This document shows positions 1-7,980 of a stretch of DNA of 64,000 bases, piece after piece. A program made the translations under genes and the position numbers. Each line of letters opens with the position of its first letter. The stretch's first letter is position 1. The notes under the pieces are model-generated. The model did no database searches. It was not told the origin of the DNA and saw only the letters and a list, made by a program, of their open reading frames with translations. Source of the DNA: Micromonospora sp. NBC_01813 (lineage in GTDB: Bacteria; Actinomycetota; Actinomycetes; Mycobacteriales; Micromonosporaceae); NCBI RefSeq assembly GCF_035917335.1, contig NZ_CP109067.1:4959001-5023000 (forward strand). The letters run 5' to 3'.

Positions 1-1287
1 TGGCCGGCGCTGCTCGCCGCCCTCGGCGGGTCGCTGCTGCTGAACTGGTTCTTCACCCCGCCCTTCTACACACTGACGATCGCCGAGCGGGACAACTGGC
101 TTGCCCTGGGCGTCTTCGTCGGCGTCGCCGTCGCGGTCAGCTGGATCGTCGACGTGGCCGCCCGACGCACCCGCGAGGCCGCCCGTGCGTCTGCCGACGC
201 GCAGACGCTCGCCACCGTCGCCGGCAATGTTCTCCGTGGCCAGCGGCCCTTGCCCGCGCTGCTGGAACGGCTCCGGGAGACCTTCGCGCTCCGCGCGGTC
301 AGTGTGCTCGAGTTGGTCGAGACCGCTGGCGGCCGACCGGATCGGGCTCGTGAGGAGGCTGCCTGGCGGATCGTCGCGAGCGTCGGCGAGGCGCCGGCGA
401 CGAACCCTGACGCGGGTGAGACCGCCGTACCGGTGGACGAACGGCTCACCGTCGTGCTCTGCGGCCGCAGGCTCGAGGCCGCCGACCGGCGCATCATCGA
501 GGCGTTCGCAGCCCAGGCCGCCGTCGCGCTGCGGCAGGAACGCCTCGCCGCCCAGGCCGCCACCGCCCGGCCGTTGGCCGAAGCCGACCGGATGCGCACC
601 GCGCTGCTCGCCGCCGTCAGTCATGACCTGCGCACCCCCCTCGCGTCGGCGAAGGCCGCTGTTTCCAGCCTGCGCAGCCGCGACGTCGACTTCGACTCCG
701 AGGACCGAGACGAGCTGCTGGCGACAGCCGACGAGTCGCTCGACCGGCTCAGCCGCCTGGTGGTGAACTTGTTGGACATGAGTCGGCTGCAGGCCGGGGC
801 ACTCGGCATCACCGCCGTCATGATCGGCCTCGAAGACGTCGTACCCCGGGCTTTGGACGAACTTGGCCCGCCCGCCGCCGACGTCACCACCGACATCCCC
901 GCCGACCTGCCCGCCGCCACCGCCGATCCGGGCCTGCTCGAGCGGGTCCTGGTCAACCTCGTCTCCAACGCCCTGCGCCACAGCCCACCCGGGCGACCAC
1001 CCGCCATCACCGCCAGCGCCCACGCCGGCCAGGTCGAACTCCGCGTCATCGACAGCGGCCCCGGCATCCCCGAAGACCAGTGGGACCATGTCTTCCTACC
1101 GTTCCAACGACTCGGTGACCGCGACAACACCATCGGCGTCGGGCTCGGTCTCGCCCTGTCCCGTGGCCTCGCCGAAGCGATGGGCGGAAGCATCACCCCG
1201 GAGACCACCCCCGGCGGCGGACTCACCATGGTGCTGCGCCTGCCCGCGGCCACAGCCGCCGAACCCACGGAGGGGCGACAGGAATGA
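1..1287 (+). CDS. kdpD: Sensor histidine kinase KdpD, C-terminal part (5' end outside window)
   Basis: The frame is open from the first base, so the gene starts upstream. The first visible residues include NWFFTPPFYTLTI, typical of the last membrane segments of KdpD, followed by a GAF-like segment. The kinase core follows: the H-box AAVSHDLRTPLAS carries the phosphorylatable His, the N-box is NLVSNALRHS, and the G-boxes are DSGPGIPE and GVGLGLALSRG. KdpD is the membrane sensor that phosphorylates KdpE and controls the high-affinity potassium pump KdpFABC; the N-terminal KdpD and Usp domains and kdpFABC are not in view. The stop overlaps the kdpE start by 4 bp (ATGA), so the two are co-translated. 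Confidence 0.93.
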   Translation, partial: WPALLAALGGSLLLNWFFTPPFYTLTIAERDNWLALGVFVGVAVAVSWIVDVAARRTREAARASADAQTLATVAGNVLRGQRPLPALLERLRETFALRAVSVLELVETAGGRPDRAREEAAWRIVASVGEAPATNPDAGETAVPVDERLTVVLCGRRLEAADRRIIEAFAAQAAVALRQERLAAQAATARPLAEADRMRTALLAAVSHDLRTPLASAKAAVSSLRSRDVDFDSEDRDELLATADESLDRLSRLVVNLLDMSRLQAGALGITAVMIGLEDVVPRALDELGPPAADVTTDIPADLPAATADPGLLERVLVNLVSNALRHSPPGRPPAITASAHAGQVELRVIDSGPGIPEDQWDHVFLPFQRLGDRDNTIGVGLGLALSRGLAEAMGGSITPETTPGGGLTMVLRLPAATAAEPTEGRQE

Positions 1288-1967
1288 ACCGGATCCTCGT
1301 CGTCGACGACGACCCGCAGATCCTGCGCGCGCTGCGCATCAATCTGCGCGCCCGCGGCTACCACGTCGATGTCGCCGCCGCCGGCACCACCGCGCTCAAG
1401 GTCGCCGCCAGCCATCCGCCCGATCTGGTCGTGCTCGACCTCGGTCTGCCCGATCTCGACGGGGTCGACGTCATCCGGGGACTCCGTGGCTGGACCACCG
1501 TCCCGATCGTCGTGCTCTCCGGCCGCGCCGGGAGCAACGACAAGGTCACTGCCCTCGACGCCGGCGCGGACGACTACGTCACCAAGCCCTTCGGCATCGA
1601 CGAACTCCTCGCCCGCATCCGCGCCGTCACCCGCCGAACCGCACAAGGTGCCGACACGAGCAGCCCCACCGCACGACTCGGCCACCACACCGTCGACCTC
1701 GCCGTCCACACCGTCACCGCCGACGACGGCACCGAGGTCAAACTGACCCCCACCCAGTGGCGGGTCCTCGAGACACTGCTGCGTAACCCCGGCAAGCTGA
1801 TCAGCCAGCGCCAACTCCTGCACGACATCTGGGGCCCGGGGTACGAGACCGAGACCAGCTACCTACGCCAGTACCTGGCCCAGCTACGCCGCAAACTCGA
1901 ACCCAACCCCGCCCGGCCACGCCACCTGCTCACCGAACCCGGTATGGGCTACCGCTACCAGCCTTGA
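1284..1967 (+). CDS. kdpE: Response regulator KdpE
   Basis: This 227-residue OmpR/PhoB-type regulator has a receiver domain (residues about 3-118) with the acidic pair in ILVVDDDPQ, the phospho-acceptor Asp in DLVVLDLGLPDLDG and the conserved Lys in DYVTKPFG. The winged-helix DNA-binding domain lies at about 130-226 (VKLTPTQWRVLETLLRNPGK, YLRQYLAQLRRKLE). Length and spacing are normal for KdpE. It follows kdpD with a 4 bp overlap and is expected to activate kdpFABC under potassium limitation or osmotic stress. A GC-rich hairpin about 180 bp downstream can end the transcript. Confidence 0.93.
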   Translation: MNRILVVDDDPQILRALRINLRARGYHVDVAAAGTTALKVAASHPPDLVVLDLGLPDLDGVDVIRGLRGWTTVPIVVLSGRAGSNDKVTALDAGADDYVTKPFGIDELLARIRAVTRRTAQGADTSSPTARLGHHTVDLAVHTVTADDGTEVKLTPTQWRVLETLLRNPGKLISQRQLLHDIWGPGYETETSYLRQYLAQLRRKLEPNPARPRHLLTEPGMGYRYQP

Positions 1968-2095
1968 CCGAGGACCGGGAGCTCCGATCTGCGGCAGCCG
2001 GACACGATCCTCTCACCTGCTCGCGTTGGCGTACGGACCCGGAGTCCGACGAGCCGGAGGTCTACCTGTTCGGCGGCGTCGGCCGCATCGGCTGA
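1964..2095 (+). CDS. Possible 43-residue protein coupled to kdpE (candidate)
   Basis: A TTG at 1964 overlaps the kdpE stop as TTGA and opens a 44-codon frame ending in TGA at 2093-2095. The predicted product ends in EVYLFGGVGRIG and is fairly acidic in the middle (TDPESDEPE). The TTGA overlap and the kdpE-to-terminator position allow translational coupling, but there is no independent ribosome binding site, the start is weak, and I recognise no family. It could be a real small protein, the remnant of a longer gene, or chance. Conservation downstream of kdpE in relatives would decide. Confidence 0.25.
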   Translation: MTEDRELRSAAAGHDPLTCSRWRTDPESDEPEVYLFGGVGRIG

Positions 2096-2144
2096 GCTGA
2101 GCCCTCTCGACGCCGGTCAGCCACGAGAGAAGGCTGGCGGACAG

Positions 2145-2183
2145 GCGGCGGGCCGGATCCCCTGTCGAGATCCGGCCCGCCGC
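2145..2183. terminator. Strong hairpin terminator between kdpE and the esterase gene
   Basis: A perfect 15 bp inverted repeat (arms 2145-2159 and 2169-2183, 9-base loop) is followed on the plus strand by TTGTTGT. It lies between two convergent genes, so it may work for both the kdpDE transcript and the leftward esterase transcript. Confidence 0.75.
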
Positions 2184-2230
2184 TTGTTGTGCCGCCGAGC
2201 GTGTGGGCGCGATCTGCCGCACCCGCCCGG

Positions 2231-3532
2231 TCACGTGACGGTGCAGGGCGCGCCGTTGAGGCTGAAGGATGTCGGCTTGGCGGTGTTGCCGGTATGGGTG
2301 GCCTGGAATCCGATACTGACTGACGCGTTGGGTGCGATAGTGCCGTTGTAGGAGACGTTCCTGGCCGTCACCTGCCCTGAGCTGGGCGAGTAGGTAGCGT
2401 TCCACCCGTTGGTGATGCTCTGCCCGCTGGGCAGTGCGAAGGTCAGCGACCAGCCGTTGATCGTGGCCGTACCGGTGTTGGTGAAGGTGAGATCCTCGGT
2501 GAGGCCGGTGTTCCATGCGTTGACGGTCGCGGTGACCCGGCAGGCTCCGCTGCCCGGCGGAGGAGTGGTCGGACCAGGAGTCGTCGGACCAGGAGTCGTC
2601 GGACCGGGAGTGGTCGGACCAGGGGTCGTCGGGCCGGGAGTCGTCGGGCCCGGAGTGGCGCCCTGGAACTGGGCGAAGAACTGCCACGTTGCCTGCGGGA
2701 GCCAGGACCCCGGGGTGGGGGTGTGTCCTCCGTCGAACGCGTGCCAGACGACCGGGTGGTCTGCCGTACAGCCGGTGTAGGTGGTGGTGATGTACCTTCC
2801 ACTGCCCGGCGACGGTTCCGGAGCGTTCTGGGCGTTACAGCCGTTGTTCCTGACGAACCTGTCCCGCATGGAACGCCCGCCGGCGATGCTCAGGACGTTG
2901 TCACTGATGCCGTGGGCGTGCAGGTAGCCGATCGGGTCGTTGCCGCCGCTGCATCCGCTGATGACGCCACCGGCGTAGACCGCGACGGCCCGGAAGACGT
3001 TCGCCCGGGCACACGCGAGCGCGTAGCTCATGCCCCCGCCGTAGCTGAAGCCCAACGAGAAGCGCTGCGAGGTGTCGACGCAGAGATCGTTCTCGATTGT
3101 CTGGATCATGTTGTCGGTGAAGGTCACGTCTTCGCCGCCGGAGTTGGCCCAGCCGGCGTTGAGCCCGTGGGGGGCAACGAAGATGGCGCTGTTGTTCGAC
3201 AGCGGCAGCAATCCGTAGTAGTTGCCGTTGACGACGTCGCCGGCGGAGCCGTTGAGCCAGTGGAAGCCGAAGATCAGCCGGTACTGGCGGTTCCTGTCGT
3301 ACCCGTCAGGAAGCCGCAGCGTGAAGGTTCGTGTCCTGCCGCCGCTCTGAATCGTCCGCGTACCGCTGGTCAGCGTCGGGTTCTTGCCGCAACCAGCGCT
3401 CGCGGCGAGCACGCCGACATCGGTGGCCGAGGCGGCGGCACCGAGGCCCCCGCCGACGATCACTCCACCCAACGCGAGGGCGATGGCCGCCACTGTCGCG
3501 ACAGATCCGGCAACGGATCTCCGTCTGGACAT
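2231..3532 (-). CDS. Secreted CE1/PHB-depolymerase-like esterase with C-terminal CBM2
   Basis: The 433-residue product starts MSRRRSVAG with a twin-Arg/Arg-rich N-terminus and a hydrophobic signal segment, so it is exported. The catalytic domain (about 45-310) is an alpha/beta hydrolase of the polyhydroxybutyrate depolymerase/feruloyl or acetylxylan esterase type: the nucleophile elbow is GFSYGGG, with the HGLNAGWANSGG region before it and DGGHTPTPG holding the likely catalytic His. A PGPTT repeat linker follows, then a family 2 carbohydrate-binding module with conserved Trp residues (NGWSLTF, NGWNATYS) and two cysteines. I chose this start because GGAG precedes it and the signal peptide begins there; upstream in-frame ATGs would add a non-signal extension. 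The likely role is deacylating plant cell-wall polysaccharide, with substrate not determined. Confidence 0.85.
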   Translation of the reverse strand: MSRRRSVAGSVATVAAIALALGGVIVGGGLGAAASATDVGVLAASAGCGKNPTLTSGTRTIQSGGRTRTFTLRLPDGYDRNRQYRLIFGFHWLNGSAGDVVNGNYYGLLPLSNNSAIFVAPHGLNAGWANSGGEDVTFTDNMIQTIENDLCVDTSQRFSLGFSYGGGMSYALACARANVFRAVAVYAGGVISGCSGGNDPIGYLHAHGISDNVLSIAGGRSMRDRFVRNNGCNAQNAPEPSPGSGRYITTTYTGCTADHPVVWHAFDGGHTPTPGSWLPQATWQFFAQFQGATPGPTTPGPTTPGPTTPGPTTPGPTTPGPTTPPPGSGACRVTATVNAWNTGLTEDLTFTNTGTATINGWSLTFALPSGQSITNGWNATYSPSSGQVTARNVSYNGTIAPNASVSIGFQATHTGNTAKPTSFSLNGAPCTVT

Positions 3533-3739
3533 GGTCACTCCGATCCGTCGTTCGCGTGGCCGGCAGGCATGCCGCAGCCGTGAAGCGCGAGACACCAGAA
3601 GACTAGATAGCCAAAGCTCAATAGTCAAGATCATCAATGTATTTCGCTGAGCTTGGCCCGGGCAGGCCGGCCACACCATGCCAAATCGACGAAGTCGATC
3701 ACAATGATCGGCGGGTCCCAGCTTGGACGCGAAGCCGCC

Positions 3740-4228
3740 TCAGGCAGACCGCTGCACGGTGTCGCCACTGCGGAGGCGGTCCAACTCGGCGAGGTACATC
3801 GCCTGCATGCGGTCGTAGTGCCGGACCAGCAGCCTGACCTCCTCGACGCTGTAGCCCTCGATGAGCCACTCCGCCCGTTCGGCGAACCGCTGGTACGGTC
3901 GCTCCAACTCGGCGATCCGTTCCGGCCGCAGCGTGACGATCACCCGCCGCCGGTCCGCCGGGTCGCGCTCGGCGCGCACGTACCCCGCCTGCTGGAGCCG
4001 GCGGAGCATGCTGGTCACCGCCCCGGTGGTGAGGTTGGTGCGCTCGGCGATCTGCCCCGCCGTGGCGGGTCCGGTGTCCGCCAGATAGTCCAGGCACTCC
4101 AGGTCGCTCACGGTGAGGCCCAGCCGCTGGGCGATGGCGTACCGGAACACCATGGACAGCCGCGACGTCTCCCGCCCGGCGCGCATGAGGTCGGCGATCG
4201 CGGGCGCCCGTGCCGGCTCGTGGGACAT
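3740..4228 (-). CDS. MarR-family transcriptional regulator
   Basis: This 162-residue product has a MarR winged helix at about 35-130: LGLTVSDLECLDYLAD, the recognition region TAGQIAERTNLTTGAVTSM, and the wing ERDPADRRRVIVTLR. MarR proteins are dimers that bind short palindromes and are released by small aromatic ligands. The gene starts 7 bp after the stop of the FAD monooxygenase, so they form one leftward operon. I used the ATG at 4228; an upstream in-frame start would lie inside the monooxygenase gene. A palindrome before the monooxygenase (5490-5506) is a plausible autoregulatory operator. Confidence 0.88.
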   Translation of the reverse strand: MSHEPARAPAIADLMRAGRETSRLSMVFRYAIAQRLGLTVSDLECLDYLADTGPATAGQIAERTNLTTGAVTSMLRRLQQAGYVRAERDPADRRRVIVTLRPERIAELERPYQRFAERAEWLIEGYSVEEVRLLVRHYDRMQAMYLAELDRLRSGDTVQRSA

Positions 4229-4235
4229 GCCGCAA

Positions 4236-5483
4236 TCATGCCTCCGGTACGGTGACCCGGTGCAGCCGAGGCAGCACACGAGTCAGCACCCAGTGCGGTG
4301 CGGCCGCATTCCCGGTGAGGCGGCGCATCAGCCCGGCGGCGGTGTCGACGGCACGGAAGGCGTAAGGCACCATCTCGTCCTGGTAGGCGGCGATCGCTTC
4401 CTCCACCGACGCGCCGGTTGCCCGGGCCTCGACCAGCCGCTGGCCGAGCAGGGCGGCGTCACGCAGCGCGGTGTTGCCGCCCTGGGCGCCGAACGGCGGC
4501 ATGGCGTGTACGGCGTCGCCCATCATCGTCGCCCGGGGCACCGCCCACCGGCGCGGACGCCGGCCGGTGGCGAAGACGTTGAGCACCGTGGCGTCCAGCT
4601 CTGCCGTGTCGACCAGCCGCCGGATGAGCGGGTGGAAATCCCGACTCGTCCGGGCGGCCAGTTCCCACAGCGTCAGCAGGTGCCCACGGACGACGGCTGG
4701 CACCTCTTCCTGCCGCAGCAGCATTCCCCACATGACGTAGTCGTCGCCGGTGGGCGCGTAGCTGCCCGGGGCCAGGCGGGCGAACGCCTCCTGCGGCCGC
4801 TCGCCGAACCGCATGGAGGTGAAGAAGAAGGCGCGGCCGGGCCGATCGGCGATGGCCAGGACCCCGCTGGTACGCAGCGCGTCCGGGATGACGCTCTGGC
4901 CGTTGCACCGCAGCGGCGACCGGCCGTAGATGCCGACCATCGGGGTGGTCGTCGGGTCCGCGTCCGGGATGAGCTGGGCGCGCAGCGCCGAGCCGACGCC
5001 GTCCGCACCCACGACGACGGTCGCCGCAGCGGACCCGCCGTCGGCGAACCGCAGCCGTAGCCCGGCGGGGCCGCCGCTGTCCACCCCGACGGCGGCCTTG
5101 CCGTAGTGGATGCGCCCGTCCAGCCCGGACTGCAGGATCGACCGTAGGGTCAGCCGGTCGACCTGGCGGGTCGCGTGCGGCTCGTCCTTGAAGGTGATGC
5201 TGAATGCGTCCCGCAGCCGGCGGTTCGTGAAGCGCAGGTGCCCGCCGGGCTCGTCGCCGGTGGCCAGCGCCAGGCGGTACAGCGGGCGGGGCAGGCTCTC
5301 GCGCAGCGCCTCCAGCCCGTACCGGTCGAGAATGATCCGGTAGCCCTGCCGCCTGACGAAGGGGCCCGGGTCCCGCTCGTAGACGTGCACGTCGATACCG
5401 GCGCGCAGCAGGTACTGGGCGAGGCAGAGGCCGGCGAGGCCGGCCCCGGCGATCGCGACCGAGAAGTCAGTCGATATGCTCAT
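4236..5483 (-). CDS. FAD-dependent monooxygenase (aromatic-ring hydroxylase type)
   Basis: The 415-residue product has the N-terminal dinucleotide-binding motif FSVAIAGAGLAGLCLAQ with the ribose-binding Glu at the end of the second strand (VHVYERD). It also has a central DG-type motif (VVGADGVGSALR) and the second FAD motif GDAVHAMPPFGAQGGNTALRD. These are hallmarks of class A flavin monooxygenases (PHBH, UbiH, TetX and rifampicin monooxygenase relatives), which use NAD(P)H and oxygen to hydroxylate aromatic compounds. The co-transcribed MarR gene suggests induction by the substrate, perhaps a phenolic or antibiotic. The exact substrate cannot be read from the sequence. Confidence 0.88.
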   Translation of the reverse strand: MSISTDFSVAIAGAGLAGLCLAQYLLRAGIDVHVYERDPGPFVRRQGYRIILDRYGLEALRESLPRPLYRLALATGDEPGGHLRFTNRRLRDAFSITFKDEPHATRQVDRLTLRSILQSGLDGRIHYGKAAVGVDSGGPAGLRLRFADGGSAAATVVVGADGVGSALRAQLIPDADPTTTPMVGIYGRSPLRCNGQSVIPDALRTSGVLAIADRPGRAFFFTSMRFGERPQEAFARLAPGSYAPTGDDYVMWGMLLRQEEVPAVVRGHLLTLWELAARTSRDFHPLIRRLVDTAELDATVLNVFATGRRPRRWAVPRATMMGDAVHAMPPFGAQGGNTALRDAALLGQRLVEARATGASVEEAIAAYQDEMVPYAFRAVDTAAGLMRRLTGNAAAPHWVLTRVLPRLHRVTVPEA

Positions 5484-5489
5484 CCAGTT

Positions 5490-5506
5490 ATCTTAATGAC
5501 TAAGAT
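5490..5506 (-). promoter_or_regulatory. Palindromic MarR-type operator over the monooxygenase promoter
   Basis: ATCTTA and TAAGAT flank a 5-base spacer (5490-5495 and 5501-5506), starting 7 bp upstream of the monooxygenase ATG. Read leftward, TTGCCC at 5512-5517 and an AT-rich hexamer inside the palindrome give a plausible -35/-10 pair. A related element, TTAATGACAAA read on the minus strand, lies at 5570-5580. This is AT-rich DNA in a GC-rich genome, as expected for a promoter with its repressor site. Binding by the neighbouring MarR protein is inferred. Confidence 0.55.
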
Positions 5507-5663
5507 GATTTGGGCAAGGCGACCGCCGTACGTCGGACCACCACGCCGCCCGGCCAGCCATTTGGTCTTTTTGTCATTAATTAAGCCGAATGAGGTGGTG
5601 ACCGGTTTGCAACCCCACGGCCACTTTCCGTAGCACCGGCGGTTCCGGCCCGTACGCTAGGCT

Positions 5664-5679
5664 GTAGATTGTGCATAGG
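5664..5679 (+). promoter_or_regulatory. GntR-type element upstream of the GntR gene (site 1)
   Basis: The sequence GTAGATTGTGCATAGG shares TAGATTGTGCATA with the reverse complement of the site at 6569-6587 and TTGTGCATA with the one at 16749-16757. It lies about 60 to 120 bp before the candidate starts of the GntR regulator. This fits autoregulation by that protein. Confidence 0.5.
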
Positions 5680-5736
5680 TGTTCGCGGTGCCAGTCGGAC
5701 CCCGGCCCGCCACTGGGACATCCTTGATGGACACGT

Positions 5737-6474
5737 GTGGTGCCACTCGATGGCAAGCCCCGCAGGAGAACAGGAGGACGTGCGATCGCCACGCCAGTCA
5801 AGCAACGCAAACAGCCGACCGTCGCGCGGACCGCCAAGACCGCGCAGTCCTGGGCGACCGACGTGCTTCGCGAACGGATCCTGTTGGGCCTGATCCAGCC
5901 GGGCGACCGGCTGCGCCAGGTCGAGATCGCCGCTGAACTCGGGCTGTCCACCACACCGGTGCGGGAGTCGTTCCGCTCGCTGGCGACCGAGGGACTGGTC
6001 GCGATCGACGAGCATCGTGGTGTTGTGGTGCGGAAACTGACCATCGCCGAGTGCATCGAGATGCAGGAACTCATTGCCGTTGTCGAGCCGGACAATCTCC
6101 GGCATGCGGTGCCGTTGATAGACGAGGCAACGCTGGCCGAGGCCGACGCGCTGTGCCGCAAGATGAGCCGCCCCGACGTCGGGAACAGCTACGCGCTGCT
6201 CAACCGGGAGCTCCATCTGACCCTGGCCCGGGCATCGGGTCGCCACCGGGCGATCGCGCTGTTGGCCGAACTGCTCACGCTCAGCGCGCTGCACGTGCCA
6301 TCCGACAGCACCCGCCTGCCCGGCCGGCGCGCCCAGTCGCAGCGCGAACACCGGGCGTTGGTCGACGCCGCCCGCGCCGGCGACGGCGAGGAGGCCGCGC
6401 GGGTGGCCCGCGAGCACTGCCAACCGATCCTGAACCTGCTCCGCCGCGATCTGGAGCGTAACCGCGACCAGTGA
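5737..6474 (+). CDS. GntR-family regulator, FadR/FCD subfamily
   Basis: The product has an N-terminal winged helix (VLRERILLGLIQPGDRLRQ, then GLSTTPVRESFRSLATEGLV) and an all-helical FCD ligand-binding domain. The usual metal-binding His region is recognisable (NRELHLTLARASG, REHRALVDAARAGDGE). FCD regulators bind carboxylic acids or sugar acids and usually repress adjacent catabolic genes. The start is uncertain: the listed GTG lacks a good ribosome binding site, whereas AGGAGG at 5772-5777 is placed ideally for an in-frame ATC at 5785 and cannot serve an in-frame ATG, GTG or TTG. Sites resembling its presumed operator lie before this gene and before three other units up to 17 kb. Confidence 0.88.
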   Translation: MVPLDGKPRRRTGGRAIATPVKQRKQPTVARTAKTAQSWATDVLRERILLGLIQPGDRLRQVEIAAELGLSTTPVRESFRSLATEGLVAIDEHRGVVVRKLTIAECIEMQELIAVVEPDNLRHAVPLIDEATLAEADALCRKMSRPDVGNSYALLNRELHLTLARASGRHRAIALLAELLTLSALHVPSDSTRLPGRRAQSQREHRALVDAARAGDGEEAARVAREHCQPILNLLRRDLERNRDQ

Positions 6475-6557
6475 CCCGGCCGGAGTCCAGCGACCGGGGA
6501 CGCGTCTGTAAGCATTGTGTTTCGCCCCTTGTCGGATGGCCCAGGCATGGTGGATGC

Positions 6558-6588
6558 TTGCCCGGAACAATTATGCACAATCTATAGT
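6558..6588 (+). promoter_or_regulatory. Candidate promoter with GntR-type element for the MFS operon (site 2)
   Basis: TTGCCC (6558-6563) and TATAGT (6583-6588), 19 bases apart, form a possible promoter. An element at 6569-6587, whose reverse complement contains CTATAGATTGTGCATAAT, fills the spacer and touches the -10 hexamer. Its core matches site 1 over about 13 bases. A repressor bound here would block transcription of the two MFS genes. Confidence 0.55.
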
Positions 6589-6693
6589 GCGTACGCGTCG
6601 CGCCCGTCGCGCCGATCCGGACGAGGGAGACAAACGCGCCCATGCCGCCGCCAGCTTCCGATGTAGACACCGTGCCGCAGATGTGGCTGCGCG

Positions 6694-7980
6694 TTGAAAT
6701 CACCTGACGTGGCCGCGCCACAGCCGAAGGCTGGCCGGACGTCGGCGCTGACCCCGACCTCCGTATCGGTGTGGGCGATCGCCCTCATCGTGATCTGCCA
6801 GAGCACGCAGGGCTTCTCACTCGGCGGCATCGCGCTGTTCCTGCCGTTGATTCGCGACGATGTCGGGCTGACCTTCGGCCAGGCCGGCACCCTCGGCGCG
6901 ATCTCCCTGCTGGTGTTCGCGGTCATGCAGGTCCCGGCGGGGTATCTGGCAGACCGGTTCGGTCCCAAGCGACTGTTCCTGCTGGGGCTGGTCGGCCTCA
7001 ACCTCTGCTCCCTCACTTTCGCCCTGACAGACTCCTTCAACCTCCTTCTCGTCAACCAGGCACTCTCCGGCCTGGCTCGGGCCTTCGTCTTCGCCCCCGG
7101 GCTGCTGCTCATCACCCATGAGTTCCCGGCGCACCGGCGAGCCACCGCACTCGGTCTCTATGTGGCGGGTGGCTTCTCCTCGAACGTACTGCTGAGCTTG
7201 GCCGGTCCCGCGCTGGTGGGCCACGTCGGGTGGCGGTGGATCTTCGTGGGCTTCTCCCTGCTCGGCCTCGGGATCACCGCCCTGTACTGGCGCGCCGGTA
7301 GTCCCGGCCCGGCCCATCACCGCGACTCCTACGTACGCCTGCGGGAACTGCCCGGCCTGCTCGCCCACCCGGTCATGTGGGTGGCGGGCGGGGTGCAGTT
7401 CGTGCGCTACTCCGTGGTCAACGGCCTGAGTTTCTGGCTGCCCACGTATCTCATCGCCGAGAAAGGGTTCTCCCTGCACACCGCAGGTCTGTTGCTCGCC
7501 GCGGCAGCGGTCGTGACCGCACCGTCGAACTTCCTTGGCGGGCACATCTCGGACCGGTTGCAGCGCCCGGCCCTGGTCATCGGCGTCTCACTGACCGTGC
7601 TCACCGCGACCATCCTGGCCCTGGTTTCGGCGCGCTCGCTGCCCATCGTCATCGTGGTCGTACTGGTGCAGGCGATCTTCGTACAGTTCTATTTCGGACC
7701 GCTGTTCGAGATTCCCATCAAAGTGCTCGGCGTCCGCACCGCCGGCCTGACCAGCGGCTGGTCCAATCTCTGCGCCAACATCGGTGGCCTCAGCTTCGCC
7801 TTCGGGCTCGGCCAGGTCAAGGACGTGACCGGTTCGTTCGCCCTCGGGATGTACGCGATGGTCGGTCTCTGCCTGCTCGGCCTGGTCGGCGCCTACGGGT
7901 TGGCGATCCTGCTTGGCCGGGCCGCCCGCTCGGCGAGAGAACCGGCACCCGCCCCCACCGGCCCGGAGCAAACCTTGTGA
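6694..7980 (+). CDS. MFS transporter (anion/organic acid symporter-like)
   Basis: This 428-residue polytopic protein has the typical 12-helix MFS layout. The conserved loop 2-3 motif is present as GYLADRFGPKRLF, and the second half repeats the pattern (GGHISDRLQRP). The best start is TTG at 6694, since the frame closes just upstream; GTG at 6709 is possible. No strong ribosome binding site is seen. The general sequence looks like organic-anion symporters, so uptake of an organic acid is likely but unproven. The next MFS gene overlaps its stop, and the pair sits behind a GntR-type element. Confidence 0.87.
   Translation: MKSPDVAAPQPKAGRTSALTPTSVSVWAIALIVICQSTQGFSLGGIALFLPLIRDDVGLTFGQAGTLGAISLLVFAVMQVPAGYLADRFGPKRLFLLGLVGLNLCSLTFALTDSFNLLLVNQALSGLARAFVFAPGLLLITHEFPAHRRATALGLYVAGGFSSNVLLSLAGPALVGHVGWRWIFVGFSLLGLGITALYWRAGSPGPAHHRDSYVRLRELPGLLAHPVMWVAGGVQFVRYSVVNGLSFWLPTYLIAEKGFSLHTAGLLLAAAAVVTAPSNFLGGHISDRLQRPALVIGVSLTVLTATILALVSARSLPIVIVVVLVQAIFVQFYFGPLFEIPIKVLGVRTAGLTSGWSNLCANIGGLSFAFGLGQVKDVTGSFALGMYAMVGLCLLGLVGAYGLAILLGRAARSAREPAPAPTGPEQTL

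Noticed and set aside
2013-2687. 224-codon frame overlapping the CBM2 end of the esterase
   Set aside because: It is a His/Arg/Gln-rich shadow of the esterase gene without a binding site or known domain.
7377-7976. 200-codon N-terminal extension of the second MFS transporter
   Set aside because: The extension lies in another frame of the first MFS gene and is Arg/Gly-rich. GTG at 7977 gives a normal MFS start with GTGA overlap.
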